Assembly (NCBI GenBank): GCA_016702605.1
Contig: JADJDQ010000001.1
Coordinates: forward strand, 682,001-746,000
Direction of reading: 5' to 3'
Origin: Candidatus Intricatilinea gracilis
Lineage (GTDB): Bacteria > Pseudomonadota > Gammaproteobacteria > Burkholderiales > Burkholderiaceae_C
Length of the DNA stretch: 64,000 nt
This document shows positions 15,506-22,903 of this stretch, piece by piece. Every line of letters begins with the position of its first letter. Position 1 is the stretch's first letter. Under the pieces are notes generated by a model, which saw only the letters and a program-made list of their open reading frames with translations, made no database searches and was not told where the DNA came from. The position numbers were made by a program, and so were the translations under genes.

Positions 15506-15758
15506 GGTGCTTCACCTCGCGGCGTGTGGCCCGGCGCAGGCTGATGACGCGGCGTACATCAGCCCTGTCCACAAAGGCCACGTAGTAAAGGGACTGGGTC
15601 TTGGGTGCCAGCGCGATCATCCGAACCTTGTCATAGACAAATCGCTCGTCCACCCAGACCAGGGCATCGTCCCAGTCGAGTTCGGTGGCCAGGGCCAGCG
15701 ATACGCCGTGTTTGGCGATGTTGCTGGCATCCTTGGCTGGGTCGAACTCGACGAGTAT
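15489..15758 (-). CDS. brnT: BrnT-type ribonuclease toxin, no ATG/GTG/TTG start
   Basis: The open frame gives ~89 residues beginning LVEFDPAKDASNIAKHGVSL and containing ELDWDDALVWVDERF, MIALAPKTQSLYYVAFVDR and VISLRRATRREVKHH. This is the full BrnT fold, including the C-terminal Arg cluster. A TAA lies two codons before the family's usual N-terminus. The only candidate start codons near it are ATA (15756-15758) or CTC/GTC. The first standard start, a GTG, is inside the fold. Expression would need a non-standard start, possibly on a leaderless transcript, or the toxin is already silenced. Confidence 0.75.
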   Translation of the reverse strand: MLVEFDPAKDASNIAKHGVSLALATELDWDDALVWVDERFVYDKVRMIALAPKTQSLYYVAFVDRADVRRVISLRRATRREVKHHVDNV

Positions 15759-15761
15759 GAA

Positions 15762-15792
15762 TTAATGTAGCTACGTTAAATAGCTGAGTCAA
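15762..15792 (-). promoter_or_regulatory. brnTA promoter with overlapping palindromic operator
   Basis: On the minus strand TTGACT (15787-15792) and TACATT (15764-15769) are separated by exactly 17 bases and match sigma-70 boxes 5/6 and 4/6. The 18-bp near-palindrome TTAATGTAGCTACGTTAA (15762-15779) covers the -10 box and part of the spacer. The transcription start expected 6-8 bases downstream would fall on the first bases of brnT. Confidence 0.6.
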
Positions 15793-15802
15793 CGCTTGAC
15801 TC
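15786..15802. promoter_or_regulatory. Perfect inverted repeat at the brnTA -35 box
   Basis: GAGTCAA-CGC-TTGACTC is a perfect 7-bp inverted repeat with a 3-base centre. It contains the -35 box in its left arm. It sits between brnT and the DUF1801 gene and could be a second regulator site or a short hairpin ending the upstream transcript. Confidence 0.45.
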
Positions 15803-15807
15803 TCGCG

Positions 15808-16185
15808 TCATGACTGACTCGAAGGCAACCCCAGCGCCGTCACGTTGAAGCGCAGCAGTTCACCGATCAGCTCGAGCGGCAGCTCCTGGTCGAAGGGAAC
15901 CTGGATCGTGCCTTTCGACGTCTTGTAGCCGGTCAGCCTGGGCGCAAACACCTCGATGGCAGCCGACCCAGGGTACAGACCGATGTGGGACTTGAACGCC
16001 GCGAAGTGAAAGACGTTCTTGCGCAGCGCCAAGGTGGGGATGCCGTAGCTGATCTTCTCGGTGGCTGTCGGTGCGATGGACAGGAGCAGGCTGCGGATGG
16101 CCTGCAGCCTGGCCTGCACCGGCTGCTGCTGCAGGGCGATGTAGTCGTCGATGGTCTGCGGTGGTGGTGTGCTGGAACTCTTCAT
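15808..16185 (-). CDS. DUF1801 (YdhG-like) protein
   Basis: A 125-residue protein with the DUF1801 pattern: TIDDYIALQQQPVQARLQAIR at the start, EKISYGIPTLAL, then HIGLYPGSAAIEVFAPRLTGYKTSKGTIQVPFDQELP. Members are small cytosolic proteins, some described as frataxin-like iron chaperones (B. subtilis YdhG), but the role here is unproven. It lies upstream of brnTA on the same strand but is separated from it by the brnTA promoter. Confidence 0.8.
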   Translation of the reverse strand: MKSSSTPPPQTIDDYIALQQQPVQARLQAIRSLLLSIAPTATEKISYGIPTLALRKNVFHFAAFKSHIGLYPGSAAIEVFAPRLTGYKTSKGTIQVPFDQELPLELIGELLRFNVTALGLPSSQS

Positions 16186-16292
16186 CGATCGCCACTCCAG
16201 GTGCTGGGGATACGGGCCGCCCGGCCGGTCGAGCCGATGACTGCGCGGTGCGGCAGGTGCCGTGATGCCGGCTCAGCCGGCCAGCGCTGTCG

Positions 16293-16652
16293 ATGCAGCG
16301 CACGATACCGATTCCGGCCCGCCTTGGCGACCATGGCGCCTGCGGCGGCGCGGAGGTCAGCTACGTGCTCCCACGCGAACTCGAAGTGGTCGGCAGCCCG
16401 GAGCCCGACCCCTTGTCCCTCACGCTGATCCAGACACTCACCGTCGGCCCGAGCACCCGCCTCGAATTCAAGCGCGCAGGCAGCAGTTATGTCGATGTCG
16501 AACTGCCGCGTGCGCGCTGGCACGCGCTGCGCGAACAACTCGGCATCAACAACGGCAGCGCGGTGTGGCTCAAGGCAAGGCGTGTGACACGTTTCGTGGC
16601 CGGCGGCGAGGTGCCCGCCGAGGTGGCGGAGGATCCGGCGGCGGCGATTTGA
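16293..16652 (+). pseudogene. Orphan C-terminal (TOBE-like) domain of a CysA-type sulfate ABC ATPase
   Basis: A 119-residue frame begins at ATG 16293. From residue ~23 it reads SYVLPRELEVVG, LTLIQTLTVGPSTRLEFKRAG, VELPRARWHALREQL and VWLKARRVTRF. This is the pattern of the regulatory C-terminus of CysA (sulfate/thiosulfate importer ATPase). No Walker A, signature or Walker B region precedes it in any frame, so only the last third of the gene remains. It could be a relic of a rearrangement or an independently used domain; it lies between two toxin-antitoxin loci. Confidence 0.6.
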
Positions 16653-16682
16653 GGGGTGGGAGCGCCGCAGCCACGGCTCGGC

Positions 16683-17108
16683 TCAATCGACCAGCCGATT
16701 GCGCAGGGCCTTGCCGCGCGTGGTGCGGTAGATGCCGAAGTCGCGCCGGTCGAGAGTGAGGATGTCCAGCACACCGCGGGTTTCGGCCAGCCAGATGAGG
16801 CTGGCATCGGCCAGATCCATCGGCAGGTCGGCGTATTTGTCGATGCGGTCGGCAAGAACCAGCGTGGCGTCGATGGGCACGTCGACCACCGTCAAGCCGC
16901 CCCGCCCGACCCAGCGCAGGAAGTTGGCGACCTGGCGTTCCGGCACGAGATGGCAAACCTCGGTCAGCACCGGCCAGGTGCTTAGCAACTCCCCGCGGTA
17001 GTCGGCCAGCCAGTCGGCCACCGAGGCGTGCCACGGATCGCCGGCATCGAGCCACGCGATCAAGGGACCGGTATCGATCAGGATCCTGGCGGGAAGAGTC
17101 GTGGCCAT
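16683..17108 (-). CDS. PIN-domain ribonuclease toxin (VapC-like)
   Basis: A 141-residue PIN protein. Acidic residues of the metal site are visible: Asp in ILIDTGPLIAWLDAGD, Glu in WPVLTEVCHL, Asp in MDLADASLIWLAE and Asp in ILTLDRRDFGIYR. VapC toxins cut initiator tRNA or rRNA. It starts 12 bases after the stop of the ribbon-helix-helix gene upstream on the same strand, forming a type II toxin-antitoxin pair in the usual antitoxin-first order. Confidence 0.85.
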   Translation of the reverse strand: MATTLPARILIDTGPLIAWLDAGDPWHASVADWLADYRGELLSTWPVLTEVCHLVPERQVANFLRWVGRGGLTVVDVPIDATLVLADRIDKYADLPMDLADASLIWLAETRGVLDILTLDRRDFGIYRTTRGKALRNRLVD

Positions 17109-17120
17109 GAGCCAGCAGTA

Positions 17121-17474
17121 TCAGCGAGCAGCTGGCGGAGGCATCTCGTCGCGCACGCGGCGCTCGCGCAGCCGCTGCTTGATCTGGCGCGAATGTTCTT
17201 CGGCCTTGCTTGCAGGCGAGGTGGCCGCCAACTTCGACGCCAGACCTGGCTCAGCGACATTCAGCCCAGGCCTTGTCGATGACGGCATTGCAATGTCGAT
17301 CAATCCGAGCTGGACGGCCAACTCAGCCGGAGAAGGTGCAGCCGCAGCGCTGCCAGTCACCAGGCTAGCGATGGCGACCTTGATGGCATCGGTCTGCGTC
17401 AGCCCATGGCGGCGGCAATAGGCGCTCAGCAACGCGTCGTTGTCGTCATCGAGTCGGAGCGAGATGGTGCGCAT
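17121..17474 (-). CDS. Ribbon-helix-helix antitoxin partner of the PIN toxin
   Basis: A 117-residue protein from the ATG at 17474. The N-terminus MRTISLRLDDDNDALLSAY and TQTDAIKVAIASLV is a CopG/MetJ-type ribbon-helix-helix DNA-binding domain. The rest is a longer Ala/Pro linker with a basic C-terminal helix (EEHSRQIKQRLRERRVRDE) that should wrap the toxin. It is longer than most VapB-type antitoxins. Its start is 28 bases from a clean inverted repeat, likely its own operator. Confidence 0.75.
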   Translation of the reverse strand: MRTISLRLDDDNDALLSAYCRRHGLTQTDAIKVAIASLVTGSAAAAPSPAELAVQLGLIDIAMPSSTRPGLNVAEPGLASKLAATSPASKAEEHSRQIKQRLRERRVRDEMPPPAAR

Positions 17475-17501
17475 GGTGTGAGGACCGGAATTGGGTATCG
17501 A

Positions 17502-17523
17502 TGTAATACACATTCATATTACA
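17502..17523. promoter_or_regulatory. Inverted repeat, likely toxin-antitoxin operator
   Basis: TGTAATA and TATTACA form a perfect 7-bp inverted repeat with an 8-base spacer, just upstream of the ribbon-helix-helix antitoxin gene. It is AT-rich in otherwise GC-rich DNA. The arrangement fits autorepression by the antitoxin-toxin complex. Confidence 0.6.
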
Positions 17524-17541
17524 ACAATCGAGGCCTTCTGC

Positions 17542-17862
17542 TCAAATCAGGCGCGGACCAACCTCGCGCATCGCCCCGCAATTCCAGCACTGTGCAAACG
17601 GCCCCTCGACCAGTTCGTCGCAGCCGGCGCACAGCCAGCGTTCATGCGGCAGGTTGCGCAGCTGGTCGAGCAGCACGGTCGCGCGAGCGTGGTCGTTGTC
17701 ATCGACGACCCAGACCTCGGGCAGGGCCTGGTCGGGCGGGATCTCGCCGGCGATGCTGCTGCTGAAGGCGCGCTGCACCGTGGCCGCGACACTGCCCTGG
17801 CTCAGCAGATCGACCCACAGGGTGGCGATGGCGATATTGGGGGCTTGGGCGAGGCGTTTCAT
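17542..17862 (-). CDS. DUF2007-type protein with zinc-ribbon tail
   Basis: A 106-residue protein. The N-terminal half, MKRLAQAPNIAIATLWVDLL followed by a beta strand ending EVWVVDDND, is the small DUF2007 'prokaryotic signal transducing' fold. The C-terminal half has CAGC and CWNC pairs that make a rubredoxin-like zinc ribbon. The ATG at 17862 is chosen because the family starts with MKR. Function unknown; cytoplasmic. Confidence 0.8.
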   Translation of the reverse strand: MKRLAQAPNIAIATLWVDLLSQGSVAATVQRAFSSSIAGEIPPDQALPEVWVVDDNDHARATVLLDQLRNLPHERWLCAGCDELVEGPFAQCWNCGAMREVGPRLI

Positions 17863-17950
17863 GGGCTGGGCCGGGTGGGTCCGCCCCATTGTGGGCCGTG
17901 TGCCCGGCCTGGCGGCCGCGGGCTTGCCCGCCCGGCGGCAGGTGCCCGCC

Positions 17951-20074
17951 TCAGATCTGCACGCGAGTGCCCAGCTCCACCACCGCGTTGTCGGGCAGGT
18001 GGAAGTAGTCGGCCACGCTGCCGGCGTTGCGGCTCATGGCGGCGAACAGGCGTTCGCGCCACAGCGCCATGCCGTGGCCGTTGCTGGGCACGATGGTGTC
18101 GCGACTCAGGAACCAGGTGGTCTCGAAGGTGGGCACCACCAGGCCCTGGGGGGCGCAGAGTTTCATGGCCTGCGGCACGTCGGGGGTTTCCATGAAGCCG
18201 AACAGCAGCGTGACGCGCCAGAAGCGCGGCGCCAGGCGCTGCACCTGCACCCGCTCGGCCGGCGCCACCCAGGGTGACTCGGCAAAACGCACCGTCAGCA
18301 CGACGTTGGTGGCATGCAGCACCTGGTTGTGCTTGAGGTTGTGCAGCAGCGCCTGCGGCACGTTGGCGGGGTCGGCCACGGCGTAGACGGCGGTGCGTTC
18401 GGCCAGGTGCAGCGGCTCGGCGCCGATCTGCTCGGCGAAGGGTTCGAGCGCCAGCCCCTCGCTGTGCATGGCCTGCAGCGCCAGCGCGCGGCCGCGTTGC
18501 CAGGTGCTCATGACGAAGAAGATCAGCCCGCCGAGCAGCAGCGGAAACCAGCCGCCGTCGAAGAACTTGATGGCGCAGCCGACCACCAGCACGACGTCGA
18601 TGAGCAGGAAGAACACCGTCGCCGCCGCGGCCAGCGGCGCTGGCAGGCCCCAGCCGCGGCGGATGACGAACCAGGTGAGCACCGTGGTGATGAGCATCGT
18701 CAGCGTCACGGCAATGCCGTAGGCCCCCGCCAGTGCGGAGGAGCTGCGAAAGCCCAGCACGGCGGCCAGAACACCGGCCAGCAGCACCCAGTTGACCGCC
18801 GGCAGGTAGATCTGCCCGGCCTCGCGGGCCGAGGTGTGGCGCACCGCCATACGCGGCAAGAAGCCCAGCTGGATGGCCTGGCGTGTCATCGAATACGCGC
18901 CCGAGATGACGGCCTGCGAGGCAATGATGGCCGCGAGTGTGGCCAGCATCAACGCCGGCCAGATCAGACCCTGCGGGAAGAGGCGAAAGAACGGGTTCTC
19001 GATCGCACCCGGCTCGGTGATCAGCAGCGCCCCCTGGCCCAGGTAGTTGAGCGCCAGCGCCGGCAGCACCAGACCGGTCCAGGCCAGCTGGATGGGCCTC
19101 CTGCCGAAGTGGCCCATGTCGGCATAAAGGGCCTCGGCGCCGGTGATCGCGAGCACGATGGCGCCGACCACCAGGAAGACATGCCAGCCGCGCGTGGTCG
19201 CAAAGTGCCAGGCTTCGAGCGGATTGAGCGCGGCCAGGATGGCCGGCTGCGCCGCGATGTGTATCACGCCACTCACGGCCAGCATCACGAACCAGGCCAC
19301 GATGACCGGGCCGAACACCACGCCCACCGCTGCGGTGCCCAGGCGCTGCACGGCGAACAGGCCGAGCAGGATGAGCACCGACACCGGCACCACCCACGGC
19401 GCCAGCGCCGGCGCGGCCACCTGCAGGCCTTCGACCGCGCCCAGCACCGAAATGGCCGGCGTGATCACGCTGTCGCCGTAGAACAGCGTGGCGCCGGCCA
19501 CACCCAGCAGCAACAGGCCGTGGCGCAGCCGGGCATGGTCACGCACCGCCTGTGCCGCCAGCGCGGTGAGCGCCAGGCCACCACCTTCGCCGCGGTTGTC
19601 GGCGCGCAGGATGAGCGTCACGTATTTGAGCGTCACCACCAGCATCAACGCCCAGAAGATGCACGACACCGCGCCGATCAGGTTGGCCGGGTTCAGCGCC
19701 ACGCCGGTGGCGGGCGCGAAGATCTCCTTCACCGTGTAGAGTGGGCTGGTGCCGATGTCGCCGTACACGACACCGATGGCGGCCAGGGTGAGCGCGGCCA
19801 GGCTGGCACGAGCAGGCTGTGCGGTGGTGGACGTGTCGGCAGGCGGGGCTGCGTCGACGGCGGCCGAGGTCAGGGCCGCAGGCGGCGGGGTCGCTGTGCC
19901 AGTCGCAGCAGATGCAGGAAAAGCGGCGGAAGCGCTGCAAGCGGCAGACCCGGCATCGGCGGGCGATGCCGAGCTTGTCAGGCCGCCAGATTGGTCAAAC
20001 GCGACTTGTCCGTCGGCAGACAGCCCTGTGGCTGAGGCGGGACGTGATACGGGGATCGGGGCGATGGCAGACAT
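17951..20074 (-). CDS. kup: Kup-family potassium transporter
   Basis: A 707-residue protein. After an Ala/Ser/Pro-rich N-terminal tail of about 90 residues comes the family signature AAIGVVYGDIGTSPLYTVKEIF. Then come about 12 membrane helices (for example GATLFYGDSVITPAISVLGAVEGL and ALYADMGHFGRRPIQ) and a cytoplasmic C-terminal domain ending VELGTRVQI. Kup proteins import K+ with protons. It lies downstream of kdpDE on the same strand (169-bp gap), which suggests that this transporter, rather than an absent KdpFABC, may be the target of that system. The long low-complexity N-terminus is longer than usual. Confidence 0.92.
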   Translation of the reverse strand: MSAIAPIPVSRPASATGLSADGQVAFDQSGGLTSSASPADAGSAACSASAAFPASAATGTATPPPAALTSAAVDAAPPADTSTTAQPARASLAALTLAAIGVVYGDIGTSPLYTVKEIFAPATGVALNPANLIGAVSCIFWALMLVVTLKYVTLILRADNRGEGGGLALTALAAQAVRDHARLRHGLLLLGVAGATLFYGDSVITPAISVLGAVEGLQVAAPALAPWVVPVSVLILLGLFAVQRLGTAAVGVVFGPVIVAWFVMLAVSGVIHIAAQPAILAALNPLEAWHFATTRGWHVFLVVGAIVLAITGAEALYADMGHFGRRPIQLAWTGLVLPALALNYLGQGALLITEPGAIENPFFRLFPQGLIWPALMLATLAAIIASQAVISGAYSMTRQAIQLGFLPRMAVRHTSAREAGQIYLPAVNWVLLAGVLAAVLGFRSSSALAGAYGIAVTLTMLITTVLTWFVIRRGWGLPAPLAAAATVFFLLIDVVLVVGCAIKFFDGGWFPLLLGGLIFFVMSTWQRGRALALQAMHSEGLALEPFAEQIGAEPLHLAERTAVYAVADPANVPQALLHNLKHNQVLHATNVVLTVRFAESPWVAPAERVQVQRLAPRFWRVTLLFGFMETPDVPQAMKLCAPQGLVVPTFETTWFLSRDTIVPSNGHGMALWRERLFAAMSRNAGSVADYFHLPDNAVVELGTRVQI

Positions 20075-20243
20075 CTGGAGCGTCGAACGTGATGACGCGC
20101 CTAGCGTGCCCGGCCGCTCATCAGGAACGCATATGTGGCGGCGGCATGTGGCAGCCGTGCCAGCCGCAAGGGCCGCAATGTCCCGCAGTGGCGGCGCTGT
20201 CCATGGTGGCCGTCGTGGCCGGGCGCCCAGCGCCCAAAGCGGC

Positions 20244-21029
20244 TCAGGCCTCGGGTTCGACCAGGCGGTAACCTACACCCGCCTCGGTCAGCAGCAGCTG
20301 GGGTTCGGCCGGATCGGCTTCGAGCTTGGCGCGCAGTTGCGCCATGTACAGGCGCAGGTAGTGCGTGTGGTCGACGAACTCGGCGCCCCACACGTCGGCC
20401 AGCAGCTGCCGATGTGTCAGCACCCGGCCAGCGCCGCGCACCAGTGCCGCGAGCAGGCGCAGCTCGGTGGGTGTGAGGTGCACGGGCAGGCCGGCGCGCG
20501 ACACACGCGGCACGGCCAGGTCGATGTCGATCTCGCCGCGGCGGTACAGCGTGATGGCTGGCCGCAGCGTGGTGCCGCGGTGGCGCAGCGCCACACGCAG
20601 GCGCGCCAGCAGCTCGGCGATGCCGAAGGGTTTGACGAGGTAGTCGTCGGCACCGGCGTCGAGCAGGCGCACCTTCTGGCCTTCGGCCTGGCGCGCCGAG
20701 ATCACCAGCACCGGCAGCTTGTGCTGCTTGCGAAGCTGGGCCAGCAGCGTCTCGCCGTCGCCGTCGGGCAGGCCCAGGTCGAGCAGCACCGCGTCGACGG
20801 CGGGGTCCTGGTCACGCGCCCTTGCCGGCGAGGCCATCGCCGGACCGGTTGTTGTCGGCCCGATCGATGCGGCCATGACGGATGCGGCGTGGCCGGCATG
20901 TGCAAGCAGCGCCAGACCTTCGGACAAGCTGGCGGCAGTCAGCACCTCGTAGCCCTCGACCTGCAGTGCCGCACGCAAGGTGGCGCGCAACTCGCGGTCG
21001 TCTTCCACCAGCAGCAGGCGCAGCGTCAT
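20244..21029 (-). CDS. kdpE: KdpE-type response regulator with receiver insertion
   Basis: A 261-residue OmpR-class regulator: receiver with LLLVEDDRELR, phosphoacceptor Asp84 in VLLDLGLPDGDG, VISAR and VKPFGIAELLARL, then a winged helix with LTPTELRLLAALVRGAGRVLTHRQLL. KdpE is usually ~225-230 residues with the Asp near 52. Here about 30 Ala/Thr/Ser/Pro-rich residues (44-75) are inserted between helix 2 and strand 3. The start overlaps the end of kdpD by four bases. It is paired with a KdpD-like kinase and followed by kup. Confidence 0.88.
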   Translation of the reverse strand: MTLRLLLVEDDRELRATLRAALQVEGYEVLTAASLSEGLALLAHAGHAASVMAASIGPTTTGPAMASPARARDQDPAVDAVLLDLGLPDGDGETLLAQLRKQHKLPVLVISARQAEGQKVRLLDAGADDYLVKPFGIAELLARLRVALRHRGTTLRPAITLYRRGEIDIDLAVPRVSRAGLPVHLTPTELRLLAALVRGAGRVLTHRQLLADVWGAEFVDHTHYLRLYMAQLRAKLEADPAEPQLLLTEAGVGYRLVEPEA

Positions 21030-22759
21030 GTCGACCCCTGCACAGGCGGTGCAGCCTGGTCGCCGTCGGCCGGCTGGGCTGGCGGCTCGTGTAATGGCAA
21101 CACGGCTTCGAAGCTGCAGCCGCCGTGGCCGCGGGCGCGCAGGGTGAGCTCGCCGCCGTGGGCGCGGGCGATGGCGCGGCACACGGCCAGGCCGACGCCC
21201 GAGCCACCGCGCCGCTGCGCGTCGGCCTGGCGGGGCTCGGCGGCTGCAGGTGCAGCGGCCATGGGGTCGGCGCCGCGCTGGAAGACCTCGAAGACACGGC
21301 CGCGCCAGGCCGGCGCTATGCCGGGGCCACGGTCTCGCACCGCCAGCACCAGGTGGTCGAGCGGCGCTGCCGCGCGGCGCACCAGCAGCTCGACCGGCGT
21401 GTCGTGCGGGCTGTACGCAAGGGCGTTGTCGATCAGGTTGGCAAGCAGCTGCGAGATGAGGGTGGCGTCGCACCACAGCAGCGGCAGGCCGGGTTCCAGG
21501 CGGGCGCGCACACGCTGGCCGGCCGGGTGGCGCCGCGCCTGGCGCAGCGCCACGCCGACGATCTCCTCGGGCGATTCCCAGTCGCAGCGCAGCTGCACGT
21601 CGGGCGCGTCCAGGCGGGCGAGTTGCAGTGTGTTGTCGGTCAGGCGCGCCAGCCGTTCGGCCTCGTCGACGATGCCTTGCAGATGGCGCTGGCGTTGCGC
21701 CGGGCTCAGGCGTTCACCCTGCTCCTGCAGGGCCGAGGCGGCGCCCAGGATGGTGGCCAGCGGCGTGCGGTAGTCGTGCGAGATGGCGGCCAGCAAGGCG
21801 GCGCGCACCGCGCTGGTCTGGGCCGCAAGCTGCGCGGCGGCCTGCTCGCGCTCGGCCTGGGCGCGCGCCAGGGCGTCGCCGCTCAGGTCACACAGGGCCT
21901 GCAGATGGGCGAGCAGCGAGGCGTCTGCCAGCAAACCCGGCGGCGGCGCCCGGAGCAACGCGGCACCACAGGCGTGGCCGGACGACCGCAGCGGCAGGTA
22001 CAGATCGGGCTGTTCGCCGTGGCGGCCGGTGCCGGGGCCGAGTGCCCGGCCATCACGCAGGCACAACCACAGGCCGGCGCGCTGGTCGGCATCGGTGCGG
22101 GTGTCGGTGCCTGCGCTGGTGTCGGCATCGTCCACCCGCAGCAGGGCGGCCTCGTCGTTGCCCGGCGGCAGGCCGGCGCGCAGCACCACTAGCGCCACCG
22201 GCACACCCGCGGCCTGGCGCAGTGCTTGCTGCAAGGCGCCCGCCTGGGCTTGCGGATCGTGGCTGGCGCGCAACTGGTCGCCCCAGGCGTGCAGCTGGCC
22301 GGCACGGTCGGCCGCCAGTTGCGCCAGCCGGGCCTGGCGGCGCAGCCCGTGCATCAGCACGGCAACCAGCAGGTTGAGTGCCACCATGGCCAGCAGCAGC
22401 ACGGTGTGCTGGCCGAGGTCGACGGCCATGCTGTAGCGCGGCGGCACGAAGGCCCAGTTGAAGGTGACCACCGCCAGCACACCGCTGGCAAGCGCCCCCC
22501 AGGCCGGCAGCCACAGCGCCGCCAGCGTGACCAGCAACACCAGCAACAGGGCGAGGTTGGCCAGATCGAGGTGTCCGTCCAGGCCGTGCAGCAGCGGCGC
22601 ACCGAGCGCCCAGATCAGCAAGGCGGGCCAGCGCGGCTGCACCTGCAGGTGGCCCTGGCCGGTCACCCAGGCCAGCGGCGTGAGGCCTTCAGGCCGACGT
22701 CGCCCAGCGGGTCGATCGGCGCTGCGCCCGCCTAGCAGCTCGGAGGCTGGAATGGTCAT
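21026..22759 (-). CDS. KdpD-like sensor kinase lacking the KdpD/UspA N-terminal domains
   Basis: A 577-residue kinase. It begins almost directly with the four-helix DUF4118 membrane block of KdpD (about 45-140, with VVTFNWAFVPPRYSMAV). A GAF-like region, HisKA with AAISHDYRTPLATILGAAS and HATPase with NLIDNALAYSPHDTP and GSGVGLAVC follow. E. coli KdpD is ~894 residues and carries the KdpD sensor-ATPase and Usp domains before the membrane block; these are missing here. A K+/turgor-sensing role is inferred from the match to KdpD and from adjacency to kup. An Asp/Thr repeat-like stretch (DADTSAGTDTRTDAD) lies in the GAF region. Confidence 0.85.
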   Translation of the reverse strand: MTIPASELLGGRSADRPAGRRRPEGLTPLAWVTGQGHLQVQPRWPALLIWALGAPLLHGLDGHLDLANLALLLVLLVTLAALWLPAWGALASGVLAVVTFNWAFVPPRYSMAVDLGQHTVLLLAMVALNLLVAVLMHGLRRQARLAQLAADRAGQLHAWGDQLRASHDPQAQAGALQQALRQAAGVPVALVVLRAGLPPGNDEAALLRVDDADTSAGTDTRTDADQRAGLWLCLRDGRALGPGTGRHGEQPDLYLPLRSSGHACGAALLRAPPPGLLADASLLAHLQALCDLSGDALARAQAEREQAAAQLAAQTSAVRAALLAAISHDYRTPLATILGAASALQEQGERLSPAQRQRHLQGIVDEAERLARLTDNTLQLARLDAPDVQLRCDWESPEEIVGVALRQARRHPAGQRVRARLEPGLPLLWCDATLISQLLANLIDNALAYSPHDTPVELLVRRAAAPLDHLVLAVRDRGPGIAPAWRGRVFEVFQRGADPMAAAPAAAEPRQADAQRRGGSGVGLAVCRAIARAHGGELTLRARGHGGCSFEAVLPLHEPPAQPADGDQAAPPVQGST

Positions 22760-22903
22760 GCCCCGACACTAGCAGCCCGGGCATCAGGACGGCATCAGCA
22801 GGCGTTCGCGGCCTCGTGCTCGTAGCAGAGCAACTGCGCCTAGAGGGTCATGGGTGGGGCCGCGTCAGGGGTCTGCATAGAGGGCGCGTGCGCCGCCACA
22901 CGG

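Noticed and set aside
18314..20035. 573-residue open frame on the plus strand
   Set aside because: Antisense to kup; composition is Arg/Gln/His-rich and no motif is present.
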